This document shows positions 23,033-33,686 of a stretch of 64,000 bases of DNA, piece after piece. The position numbers and the translations under genes are program-made. The notes under the pieces are model-generated. The model had not been told where the DNA came from, ran no database searches, and saw only the letters and a list, made by a program, of their open reading frames with translations. The stretch comes from Actinomucor elegans (Eukaryota > Mucoromycota > Mucoromycetes > Mucorales > Mucoraceae), in NCBI GenBank assembly GCA_026027325.1, contig JAMSLZ010000001.1, positions 2,976,001 through 3,040,000 on the forward strand. Direction: 5' to 3'. Each line of letters starts with the position of its first letter. The stretch's first letter is position 1.

Positions 23033-24056
23033 ATGATTGCATCCAGTTTTCTTTCCTTTTCATTTCGTTTTGTCATTTTACAGATACTAAGGTTTACAAT
23101 GCGTGATTGGCTTGCTCTTCCTTTGAATAGTAATGACGAACAAGGTGATATCAACAAGAAGAATGAACGGGCAAAAGAAGGTCTTTCTGCTTGGTTCTCC
23201 ATCTTGAGTATCTTTGGCAATTCTAGCAAAAAGGTATCCAGTAGCAGCAGCAGCAACAGAAGTATCGATCATTGTCCTACTAGAAACAATAATGCATGCA
23301 AACAAGACTTGGTTGATGATGAAGGGGAAGAAGCATCAGATCATGAAGAGACGCTCTCCATTCAACAAGATAAACTGCTTGAAGAACTATTGAATATTGA
23401 ACAAGAGTTGTCTGACCATGAACAAGAGCTGTCTGACGATGAAGAAGCCTTATTTAACTTTGAACAAGAACTATTAAACCCGGAACATGAACAAGCACCA
23501 GTGCACGATGGAGGACATTCGCTAGTGAGAACATTCTCTGCAAGTAGCATTGCTTCTTCTGTAGAAACAGAACCCGCTTCAACAGACATCATGGGATCAC
23601 CCCATCATAAATATAATACCATGACCAACGTAAAGGTAGCATAGAGTGCATATACATATTATTATGATAACTAACCGCAGGATAGATCTATTGGAACCAT
23701 GGCGGTAAAAAGGTGCAAGTTACTGGTGAATTCGATAACTGGTCAGGTAAGTGGTCTTCATAAACCTATCAGTATCCATAACTTACACATGACTCTTTAG
23801 TGTCGGTTGATATGGTTCAAGATTGTGCCGAAAATCGTCACGTTACTGAGATTCCAATGGATCTAACCAGAGATATTGAATACAAGTTTATTGTAGATGG
23901 TGAATGGAGATATGCCAGTGATTTGCCCCACAGAACAGACTGGCGTATGTATATATGAGCTTGATGTAGCACACACTATATAAACTAACCCTTGCTTTTT
24001 TTTTATATGTAATAGGTGGTAATGTAAACAATGTTATATATAAGCAAACATCATAA
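23033..24056 (+). CDS. CBM48/AMPK glycogen-binding-domain protein
   Basis: Four exons: 23033-23635, 23686-23746, 23801-23944, 24016-24056; total 849 nt, 282 residues. The C-terminal 85 residues form a CBM48-type domain as in AMPK beta subunits: IYWNHGGKKVQVTGEFDNWS, then EIPMDLTRDIEYKFIVDGEWRYASDLPHR with the conserved Trp and Lys/Gly positions that contact glycogen. The N-terminal 200 residues are acidic and Ser-rich, with a coiled segment made of repeated EQELSDHEQELSDDEEAL units. It lacks the C-terminal ASC domain of AMPK beta, so it is probably not an Snf1 subunit but a carbohydrate-binding adaptor (similar in architecture to Crp1/Mdg1-type or Laforin-like targeting modules). An in-frame ATG at 23098 could be the real start; the extra 22 residues are hydrophobic. 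Confidence 0.75.
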
Positions 24057-24076
24057 TAAAAAGGGTATATAAACTA

Positions 24077-24637
24077 TTAAAATTTGTATCCTGTGGCATA
24101 CAAGATAACAAAGATAATAACCAATAATATCAAGATACTACTAAATCCTATAGACATGATTCGATTCAACTTTTGCCATCTTTCTGCCATCTTTCCACCC
24201 TTTTCCTTAACGTGCTTGGGCCAAACCGATCCTATCCACCATAAAGGTGGAAATAAGAAACCAAACACAAACAAGAGCCCACATATCGAATAAAATCCAT
24301 CTTGATCGTTCTTAGAGAGCAACCACCACGCTTCTTCCTCTTCTTCTTCCCCTTGAGTGGGCTGACGTGAAGGACCGCCTGTCTCTATATCCTTTGGTTT
24401 AAGTGATGAATTTCGTAGTGTAGTACTTTTAGAAGGCGTGTCTGATAATTTGGTTTTCAAAAGTGCTGCATCATTCGCTTCAAACTGACGATCAATATAA
24501 TGTTCAAATTGCTCATCTTTGTTTGAACGGGGGTGAATCACGACTGCTGAAGAAGGTAAAGGAGAGATATGTGACGGTGTTATTAGCTTTTCTGTCAACT
24601 GTGAAGCCCATTCAGGCACCTTTTTATTATTATCCAT
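24077..24637 (-). CDS. Small conserved fungal membrane protein, two TM segments
   Basis: Intronless 186-residue protein. The N-terminal 100 residues are polar (Ser/Thr/Lys), followed by a run of seven Glu (EEEEEEEA). Two hydrophobic segments follow: about residues 118-138 (SICGLLFVFGFLFPPLWWIGSV) and 163-183 (a Ile/Leu/Val-rich helix ending GYKF). A Lys/Arg-rich loop HVKEKGGKMAERWQKLNR sits between them. The FLFPPLWWIGSxWP signature recurs in small uncharacterised fungal membrane proteins; I know no function. Its stop codon is 20 bp from the stop of the convergent CBM48 gene. Confidence 0.72.
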   Translation of the reverse strand: MDNNKKVPEWASQLTEKLITPSHISPLPSSAVVIHPRSNKDEQFEHYIDRQFEANDAALLKTKLSDTPSKSTTLRNSSLKPKDIETGGPSRQPTQGEEEEEEAWWLLSKNDQDGFYSICGLLFVFGFLFPPLWWIGSVWPKHVKEKGGKMAERWQKLNRIMSIGFSSILILLVIIFVILYATGYKF

Positions 24638-24736
24638 GAAAAAAAAAAGTGTATATATGTGTGTATAAGAAAAAAAGAGATAGTTTTTTCTTCTTTTTGT
24701 TTTGTATGACAAAAAAAAAAAAAAAAAAACTTCTTT

Positions 24737-25339
24737 TTAGTGATGGCCACCACAACATTCATTTGTATGTTTGTGTTGCTTCTTTTTACGATTGATATTT
24801 TTCGACTTCTTGATACTATCATTATCACCCAACTCTGTATCTTTTGTAATTCTTAATTCTAAGTAGAAAATGTTAGTTTCTTATATCCAATACTGCCAAG
24901 CTACATACTGAATCGATTGTCGCCTTGTGGTACGCCTTGAATAACGTTTTTTCTTAATAAAGTCTCTACTTGCCCAGCCAATTGTAATTTCTATCACAAA
25001 CTATCAGCATCTGCTTCTTTTAATCATTGCATCCCACCTTACTTCTTCAAGAACATCTGTGTTTGTTTCGTCTTTGGATTGCATAAATCGAGCATATGTT
25101 TCTTTTCTAGCAGCTAAAAGAAACTTGAGCATTCATTTCTTTTTTTTTTCCCTGCATAAATATACATGTCTTACCTTCAATGGCCTTCAAGTCAGCTATC
25201 ATAACAAAACAAAAAAGGTTATATACTATGTACCAACCAACTCAATTTTATACTTACTAGCAAATACTTGCTTTTGTGTCTTGAGTAAATGACGATATGC
25301 ATGTATCGCTGCTGTTTTAGAAGGTGTAATGGTGGACAT
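24737..25339 (-). CDS. MZM1: Complex III assembly factor Mzm1/LYRM7-like
   Basis: Five exons in transcription order: 25258-25339, 25175-25195, 25043-25113, 24909-24990, 24737-24858; total 378 nt, 125 residues. Mzm1 is a mitochondrial matrix LYR-family chaperone that holds the Rieske iron-sulfur protein before its insertion into the bc1 complex. The LYR-type AYRHLLKTQ at residue 14, the ARKETYARF helix and VETLLRKNVIQGVPQ match the family closely. The C-terminal tail after about residue 100 is Lys-rich and ends with HKHTNECCGGHH, a possible metal-binding extension not usual in the family. A 21-nt second exon is needed for the frame. It is transcribed away from the coiled-coil gene at 26018. 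Confidence 0.85.
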
Positions 25340-26017
25340 GGTGACTTTGGAATGGAACAAAAAGTAAAAAGAAAGATTTTTTAATTCTATTTGAAGGCCG
25401 GGTTGCCTGGGCTTGTGTGACTCGTAACTGCCCTTCATTTTTTGAGCATATATATATGGCATACCGTGTCGTCGGTGCCAATTGGCGGAAAATAAAAATG
25501 TATCTCCGCGCTTTTATTGGCTAGATTCACGCCTCTGTTTTTCTCAGTTGGCGCCTTTATTATGCTCCAAATTACGCTTACGCTAATTTATGTTTCAATG
25601 GTAGCTTGCAACGGCGCAAGTATGTACTAAAAATCGTTGATATGTCACTTTTTTGTATTTGTTCTTAGTGAAAAGGTGAAGGCTATTGCAAAATGCCTTC
25701 CAATAATACTTACAGAGCATGCAAATGCTTATCGAATGATATAAAGATCATGTAGTTTTTTTTTTTTTTTAAAAAAAAGTATTATCAATGAAAAATAATC
25801 CTTTTGTTATTGAATTTTATATGAATAATTTCAATCTTTTGATAATGAAAAGACTAACACGTATGCTTTGATATACAAAGAATATATAGTGATTATGAAT
25901 GAGAGGCAAGGTCTATACAAAATGATTTAGATTTCCGCAGAAAGCGCTAATAAAAGTGACTATCCTTTCCTCATCCTTTCTCGTAAACTTTTTGCTTTAT
26001 TTCCAAAACGTTACAGC
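25340..26017. other. Divergent promoter region
   Basis: Upstream region shared by MZM1 (minus) and the coiled-coil gene (plus). It contains a palindromic T-run/A-run at about 25757-25778. No gene seen. Confidence 0.5.
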
Positions 26018-27900
26018 ATGTCGGGTTTACAGCCAATCCAGCCCTTGGAATTAGATTTTCTATCGCAACCGGCTGAAGAAGTACCGATCGAGGAAACATT
26101 TAGTTATGTTCAAGAACGATTACAACAGAGTCTAACGTAAAATGAAGAAACTAGATAATGAAACGAGTATTGATATTATCTATAGGTCTGTTTATGACTC
26201 TACACGGCTTGCTAATGAAATCACAGGATTGGAAAGCAAACTAAACTCTTTGGTGAATATAAGACAAACACTGATTAGAGATAATAACAAGCCTCAAGCC
26301 GGTATACAATCTATGGGTATATATTGAATCATAATAGTTAAAATAAACACTTTTCTCTTACTGTTCTTCTTGATAGATACCACAATTAGGGATTTAGAAT
26401 CGCAAATTGAAGGAAAGAAAACAGAGTAAAATCTAAGAAAAAAAAAACTAGCAAATATAAATATCGAAATACTAACATTTGGTAGGATGAATGCTGCCGA
26501 GCAACTTGTTGTGAAAGGGTTTCAAGACATTGCCAAGCATATTCTAGAAATCTCAGAAAAGAAAATAGAGATTATTTCCAAAGGTTTTCGCATGGCACTT
26601 GAAAAGTTTGGTGCGTTTGTCAACGATCGATGTGTCCATAAAATGAATGCACTTGAAGCCACACTCGCCACTCTCAATGCCAGCAAAATGGATGTGACTG
26701 AAAAAGACACTATCACCAGAAGCATCGAATCCTTAAAATCCAATCTAGTTGAAGTACAGACAAAGAATTTCACAAAGATGCATCATGCCAGCATAGAGCA
26801 TTTTACAAAAATGAATCAGCGTATGGACGCAGCTATTGCCAAAGTAAATCCTCAAACCATCAAAAACCAGGTGGAAAACAAGATCGTATCTAATCTAGAC
26901 AGCAAGTTTACGGAATATCTCGAAAAAGCAAAAGAGCAAAATGCGTTGATGAATCAGCAGCGAAATGTACCTGATAAAGTCGCTGAGTTTGTCAAGAATG
27001 AAATTAGAGATCAGATCAGTCCTGCTCATTTGCAGAATATCATTACTTCATTGCCTGAATTTCAGGCTTTGAAACAAATGCGCGATACCTTGCCAGCTTC
27101 TGTTGAAACTGCACCCGATTTTGATAGTATCAAATCACTGATAATGAACTTGAGCTCAGAGTTGGCCGATCTCAAGCAAAGATCCAATTCTACACGTGCT
27201 ATTGTCGATACATTGAGAACACAAGGATTGCCTACAAATGAATCCAACGCCATTGAATTCGATAAAACAGCTGCGTTGAAGCACATGGAGGAAATGGAAC
27301 GAGATGTATCAATGATTCATAACAGTATCAAGATGATTGAAGCAGTTGTTAGTGTAAAGTCAAAGTCTTTGGAAGATGCCAATAGTGCTGGATCATCAAC
27401 GAAAAAGAGGCCGAGATTGGAAGATACCGTTGCTAGCGTGGTTGATGGTGAAATAAGTAATAATGTGATCTTGGCCAAGCTGAATGATATTGAAACCAAG
27501 CATCAAAAATTGATTGATTTCATCTTCCAATGTAAAGATACCGTATTGGATGACATGTTCCCTACGCGTTTAGAAGCTGCCATGAAGAAGATTGAGCGTG
27601 TTCTACTGTAAATATATGATACACCAATCATGTTAAAGCTAAAGACTAACGATTTATCATAGTAATCATGAAACCTTTATTTCATATATTATTGATCCAT
27701 TCTCCACAAGCAAAAGAACAACTTCTATTCCTGCAGAGCCATCAGCGGAAGCATCCACAAACAATGATTTCAGCTCTTTAAACCCCGCAATGCTTGATGC
27801 TATCACGCAATTAGTCAAACAAACAGCAGAAGAAATATCTTTACCACTCCAAAAGAGAATCAAGTTCCTGGAAGACAAATTGGAAGCCAGACAACAGTAA
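26018..27900 (+). CDS. Unrecognised coiled-coil protein
   Basis: Five exons: 26018-26136, 26186-26301, 26377-26425, 26486-27607, 27663-27900; total 1644 nt, 547 residues. I do not recognise the family. It is almost entirely predicted helix with long coiled-coil segments (EITGLESKLNSLV, LEATLATLNASK, DAAIAKVNPQTIKNQVENKI, LEDKLEARQQ). A short basic stretch STKKRPRLEDT near residue 415 could be a nuclear localisation signal. No membrane segment, signal peptide or enzyme motif is visible. The architecture would suit a structural or kinetochore/spindle-type scaffold, but this is only a guess. Codon use and introns resemble the neighbours, so it is probably a real lineage-restricted gene. Confidence 0.75.
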
Positions 27901-29430
27901 ATCTAATATTTTCGCTTGAAAATCAGCTTTTTTTTTTTTTTGCAGTCCTCCAAATGTATAAAAAAAAGATTTCCTTCTAAATAATATATTATACAATAAA
28001 ACATAACAATATACAATCGCAAACTTCAAATCTTAAAACAAAAGTAGAGGCTGTGGCCTTAGGACACGTAAGATGAGCATTACTGTCAAGTTAGATTGTG
28101 TGTACCATGAGACGGAATGACAAGTACATCATCGTGTGATTCATTGGCGGCGGTAATTTAATAACATAATACTACTACATACAGTTAAATCACAGCTTAC
28201 AACTCGAAATACTATCTTGCATTTCGGGCTCCTTTGAGACCCAACCAAAGATAACGAGAAAAGGTGGCTAATAATAATTATATATCTTTATCCCCGCATA
28301 AACACAAAAAAAAATCCTTGCAAGCTAACATGATGCTCAATCAATACAATATAAAGCTACCGAAATCTAAACAGCAAGGATCAGGTTTTATTAGTAGGGC
28401 CCAAACTCGGGGACAAAACACATAATCGAATCTGATAATATAGAAGCAGCGTTCTGCATATTCACATACTAAAATCATCAAGTCATATCAATCATGTTCA
28501 ATTTATTTAATGAATTTATTAACTTCAATTTGAGCCACATAATATACCTCTTCAGCATCTAACCTACATCGGTAAGGCATTGTGATACGCTTCTTTTTAT
28601 CTTAAGAAATATATGCAGAAGAATACGATGCTTTGCGTAAACAGTTTTTAAGTGGTATATAATATGAACACAACAAACGCCAGAGATCGGTAACTGTTGG
28701 TAATGACGTTAATACACGCATTTGTGATAGTAGACGATCTATAGACCAGAACCTCAAAATCTTGGCCAAATCAACAACGAACAGAGATTTGCTTTTGGTA
28801 TCCGGAAAATATAGAAAAAAAAATGCGCTTTTCTCATAAACGTAGTACTATAACTGTACATTAACGTTAATAGGTAGTAAAGGCCCAAATAAAGCTTTGA
28901 TTATCAAACATTGTCCAGTTATATCACCCCAAGTATTCTATACCTGAATGCAACAGTCTTTGTATGCTCTATTAACACACCAGACATTAAAACATCAACA
29001 AATGACCGAGAGTTTTTGAGAAGTCATGGAACTTGACGCACCTCTCAACCACAGACATTGAATCCCAGTGCATCCATTTCCAACAACAAGGTCATATCAA
29101 GATATTTTGAATTCCATTCACTTATATAAGCTGTAAAACCATCTAATATATTCTCTTATACACAAGTTCTTTTAATAAGACAATGACATCCTCGTTTTTT
29201 TTGCTCAGCATACCATTCAAACACACAATTTAACCAACCGAAAAAATTCGTGACGTCACGTTCGGTGTCTCAAAGCCCTTTCAAAGGTCAACTTCATTTG
29301 CAGGGCTTTTCTGGCACGTAAAAAAATCAAGTTATTATCAGTCCATATTTTTGGCAGTTCAAAGAATTTTTTTTTTTCCCCAGTTTTATTATAATCTCCC
29401 CTCTCTCTCTTTCACTTTCTTCTTTATAAC
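27901..29430. other. Intergenic region with COX4 promoter
   Basis: About 1.5 kb without a gene. The right end is the COX4 promoter, including a palindromic CRE at 29249 and a TTTATTATAA stretch shortly before the start codon. Confidence 0.5.
29249..29260. promoter_or_regulatory. Palindromic CRE (TGACGTCA) in COX4 promoter
   Basis: CGTGACGTCACG, a perfect 12-bp palindrome containing the full ATF/CREB element, 171 bp upstream of the COX4 ATG. It is a likely bZIP binding site; the function is inferred from position and perfect symmetry. Confidence 0.55.
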
Positions 29431-30190
29431 ATGTTTGCTCTTCGTCGTGCTGCTATTAAGGCTGCTCCTATTGCTGCCCGTTCTACTGTCAGACCTTTCT
29501 CTGTTTTGGGTGCTCGTTTGTGTAATTATCTCGAAATTGAGTCGAAATGAATCGCGAATTTGATATATAAATGTACAATGCAACAAAAGAAGAAAAAAAA
29601 AGCAAAAGTAGTTGGAAGAGGAAATTAACACGCAGTCGTGGTGACTGGAAGCGGATGAGTTTTATATACTATAAGTCATTACATATCAAATTCGCGATTC
29701 ATTCCTTCAGCTCAATGTCAAATGCAAAAAAAAAGAACAATGTTTTCTAATTACTTGTTTTTATTAATAGCTGGTGCTGTTGGTCACAGTGCTGAGACCA
29801 ATATGGGTCCCGGTGGTAAGGTTGGTGAGATCCCTACCGATCTCGAGCAAGCCACTGGTTTGGAACGTATGGAATTGCTTGCCAAGCTTGAAGGTAAGGA
29901 GCTCTTTGATATGGAGCCCTTGAGCGCAACTCACTTGGGTACTCCCAAGAACCCTGTCATTGTCAAGTCTCACGACCCTATCCGTTTCATTGGTTGCACT
30001 GGTAAATTCATACATTTTGCATAATTTTCAAGGTTCATTTTGCTCATATAATTTTGTAGGTTTCCCTGCTGAATCTCACGATGTTATCTGGATCAACTTG
30101 GACAAGTCCCACGAACACGATCGTTGTCCCGAATGTGGTTCCGTTTACGCCATGGACTTTGTTGGTTCTGAAGAAGATCACCACCATTAA
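29431..30190 (+). CDS. COX4: Cytochrome c oxidase subunit Cox4 (mammalian COX5B type)
   Basis: Three exons: 29431-29521, 29771-30001, 30060-30190; total 453 nt, 150 residues. This is the nuclear-encoded zinc-binding subunit of mitochondrial complex IV, on the matrix side. Residues 1-30 (FALRRAAIKAAPIAARST) form a classic mitochondrial presequence. The mature part has the signature GKVGEIPTDLEQATGLER and the zinc site with Cys in GCTGFPAESHDV and DRCPECGSVY. It ends in three His. Intron 1 is 249 nt, several times longer than other introns here, and holds a perfect inverted repeat plus an in-frame ATG at 29740 that could start an alternative N terminus without the presequence. Confidence 0.93.
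29546..29703. repeat. 21-bp perfect inverted repeat inside COX4 intron 1
   Basis: Arms at 29546-29566 and 29683-29703 are exact reverse complements over 21 bp, centred on TCGCGA, and separated by 116 bp. The transcript could fold into a long-loop hairpin. Alternatively it is a tiny terminal-inverted-repeat element; no target duplication is obvious. Confidence 0.9.
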
Positions 30191-32017
30191 ATTTATTAGT
30201 TTATAAAAGAAACCATTTACAAAGACATCCTTCTAATTATCATTTCGAAAGAGATTCCTTTTTTTACGCTCTTTTAAAAAAAAAAGCAGTATTTATACAT
30301 ACAATTTTTGTTATATAAAAAAACACAGATTAACTATGAAAAACCAAGGGGGCTTCTGATACTAGTATAGTTTGTCTTGAGCCATGCGTACAACTTACGT
30401 GTCTTTGAGAGAAAATGGCGGTCCTCGAGACTTTTGATTTGCTAGGTTTGAATTACAATCATTCAATGTCCTGTAACCAATCAGAAGCTCTCCCACATCT
30501 CTGCGATTTTTGACAGATTCACCAGGGGATTGTGTACCTTGTGTACCAATTCCATACCCACCAACGTTTGCTTTTTTTTAGAGCTATAGAAGTGTCATTT
30601 TTAATTGGGATAGACCGGTGCCAATTAGAAATATGCATTTATTTATTTACATTTTTCATTATATAAAAACATCTAGCTTTTCGCCACAAATCAAACATTA
30701 AAACATTTGGGTATTATTATAAAGTATCTCTAGATCATTATAAGACGTGAGATATGATCTACACTTCCTTCAATGTGATAAGACTCTATTCAACATTTTT
30801 TATGACATATTTTATGTGTCTATCCTTTTTTTCATGATGATGAATCGCATTCGATTTTCTAAAAAATAAAAAAAATAAAAAATTAAAATGTCAGAGCCAA
30901 TGAAATGGATAAAAATAGTTAAAAGAAGGTATACCTTATCATATATTCTAATGCCAATATCAGGTTTAACGTTTATTTTTTTTTAGAGAATACAGATAGC
31001 ATTTTAGGAGAATAACGTATTAGTAGTATATTTTGGCGGAGTACCAAACATGCAAGTGCACTTTTCATATACATTTTTTATATGTAAAAACGTTCAAAGC
31101 TTTGTTGTAGAACCAAAGATTAATAATTTCGCATATAACTTTAGATCTCTTATTTAATACAAAAAAAAACCTTTAGATCTCTTGGCATATTGACAACAGA
31201 TTCGGCAATACCTGTATGCCATTGTATGCACAATAAAATTCTATATAAACTTTGGTAAATGAGGTTTTACCTGCCTAACCATTTGTACTATACTTAGATT
31301 GAAATAAAGAGACAACGAGAGGTTTTTGCTGAGGCGAGACTTGGTCAATTGAACTACAGGAATCCAATCATAAGCAGTCGGGGACCTAAGCGCGCTGAAG
31401 CTTCAGCCGAATATCAATAACAAAGTGATAGCTACCGACTTTGGTGCCGATTAGTAAAGAAGAGTGTGTTCCACAAGTAATAACAGATGTCATTCGCTCA
31501 TATTTTAATTTGATTGAGTTTTTATTACATTTCCCGTAATATGAACTAACTTGGCTTACATGTAATCGTAGAAGCACTTGGGTGTTAAGGGGACGCGTCT
31601 TATGTACTCTTTTTTTTTAATATATAATCAAGGGATAAAAAGAAGAAGAAAATGGCTATAATATCATTTACAAAAGATAGCGAGTTTTTTTAGATATAGG
31701 AGAACAAGGATGGGGCCAGACAAGTCCATCTCTACCTAACTATAAATAACAGAAAAAGTACATGCAAAAGGTAGTACCAGGCAACTTGTTATTAAACTAA
31801 AAAGGTCCCTTATAATCTACTCGTAATCCTGGGTAAGACAGTTTCTCTTTTTTTCTTTTCCTGTCTCTTTGTCGTTTAGAAGGCACTTGTTCTTATCAAA
31901 CATATATATAACAGACCATTGCTTTCCTTTTTCCCCTTTTCTTCTTGATCTACTTTTGCCTATAAAAACAGCTTTTTTGTATCTTGTCCCCAAATACATT
32001 CCTTTTGATGCTCTTTG
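30191..32017. other. AT-rich intergenic region
   Basis: About 1.8 kb downstream of COX4 without a recognisable gene. Short ORFs near 31386-31577 and 31817-32026 show no coding character or domains. Confidence 0.5.
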
Positions 32018-33438
32018 ATGAACCAAGTAACTCTCCTTTTATTTCTGGTCATCATTGTAGCCAAGATATCTCTTGCGTTCGGTAAACAAATATACCTTAT
32101 TATTAACATGGACTAACAGTATATTCTTTATAGACAATAAGAGCAATCACCATATAGGTACACAACATAAAAGCCAAACATTGAAGCAAAAAATGTCCCG
32201 ACTAAAAAAGCCTGTCGATCTTGTTTTTTTTATATGTAGGTAACTACTCTTGCAATGCAACGACATCTAGCTATTCAACCGTATCTGCATGTTATTCAAC
32301 AAAGACGTACCATCACACAATGCAATATATCAATGTAACCAAAACCCATTGCTGGAAAAAGACAATCACACAAACTACTGAGCCTACTAGAACCATTGTA
32401 CCCACTTGTACTAGATCGATTATCAAAGTCCCAGTTCATACAAAGAAGAAAAGCACGCCTCACCCTCATTTAACAACCATTACTATTACCTCGAAAAAGA
32501 ATGCCCGTAAATCGATTGCCAAATCATATTCGGCTTCCAGATCGAGATCAAAAGCACCTTCAAAGTCTAAGCCGAGATCAAAGGCAGTTTCCAAGTCCAA
32601 GTCGAGATCGAAGGCAGCTTCCAAGTCGAGATCAAAGGCAGTTTCCAAGTCGAGATCAAAGGCAGTTTCCAAGTCGAAATCTATATCAAAGTATAATGCC
32701 AAGTCTAAATCTCAGTCAAGATCTTTATCAAAATCTCGACAAATCTACAGCAGTAAATTGAAGGCTAGCACCACCGCAACGCCGAATATCATCACCACTA
32801 CCACGGCAGTACAAACTACAACTGTGCCTCAAGTTGCTATGCCAACCGAATCACCCGCTCATCATGACACTACCGCTGAGTATAATGATGATGACTCAAC
32901 AACTACAGATCAAGAAGACGAAGATACTGCTACTGCTACCGAACAATACAATTACACTACCACTGCCGAAGAAGAAACCTTTACTACCGCTACACCAGAA
33001 ATCATCTTTGAGCCTACTTCTTCCAATAACGACCCCGTCTTTGCAGCCCCCACCAACAATGATCCTAATGACTTGTATACCAATATTGATGCCGCTGCTG
33101 GCAACGATATCAGTAACAAAGCATTGGGCATTGGTCTTGGTGTCGGTATTGGCTGTATTGCGGCTCTTGGTTTGGCTGGTTTACTTATTCATAACCGTAA
33201 AAGACAGCAACAGGCGCCCTTAAATGAAGAGGCAGCAGCTACTGCTGTACCTACACGTTGGCGGCCTCAAAGTTTTATGGGCGTAGTTGCTTCTGTAGTA
33301 AGCAAATTGCCTCGTTCACCTTCTCAGCGTAGCAAAGCCTCGACGGACATGCTTGCTGGTGCAGCTGTTCCTGGTACAGGTGTGGCCATTGGTCATGGAG
33401 AAGGTGCAGTAGAAGAACAGCAGCGCCGACAATACTAA
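32018..33438 (+). CDS. Single-pass cell-surface protein with Lys/Ser repeat stalk
   Basis: Three exons: 32018-32081, 32134-32157, 32240-33438; total 1287 nt, 428 residues. The first exon encodes a signal peptide (NQVTLLLFLVIIVAKISLAF). After a short Cys-containing region comes a stalk with SKSRSKAVSK-type repeats (about residues 130-205), then a Thr/Glu-rich region. One transmembrane helix (about 324-345, LGIGLGVGIGCIAALGLAG) and a cytosolic tail of about 85 residues follow. The topology resembles fungal wall sensors of the Wsc/Mid2 kind, but no WSC domain is present and the stalk is very basic, so the role is not established. The second exon is only 24 nt. The start ATG is fixed by the signal peptide. 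Confidence 0.72.
32570..32690 (+). repeat. 24-nt tandem coding repeat (SKSRSKA units)
   Basis: Direct near-exact repeats with a 24-nt period encode Ser-Lys-Ser-Arg-Ser-Lys-Ala-(Val/Ala) units in the stalk of the surface protein. Copies at about 32610-32680 are almost identical, so the number of units probably varies between strains. Confidence 0.8.
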
Positions 33439-33686
33439 AAAAAAAAAAAAATGCTCCTATTTGCTAAGCTGTACTATATATCTCCTCCTCTTTTCACCCT
33501 TCCCCTTCCGAGTGTATTATCAATAAAAAAAAAAAAAAAAAAAAAATAAAAACTCACTTTTTTTTTCATAGTACACGTGTCGAATAGACTTTTTAACCTT
33601 TGTGGTACGACATTTTTTTTTCTTGTCATAAGCGGGCCTTTTTTTTGTTGGGTCCTGGAACATTAGGGTATCTCTGTTTTTTTTTA

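Noticed and set aside
24595..24828. Alternative minus-strand ORF with a Phe-rich run
   Set aside because: Created by an A-tract between two genes; it overlaps the end of MZM1 in another frame.
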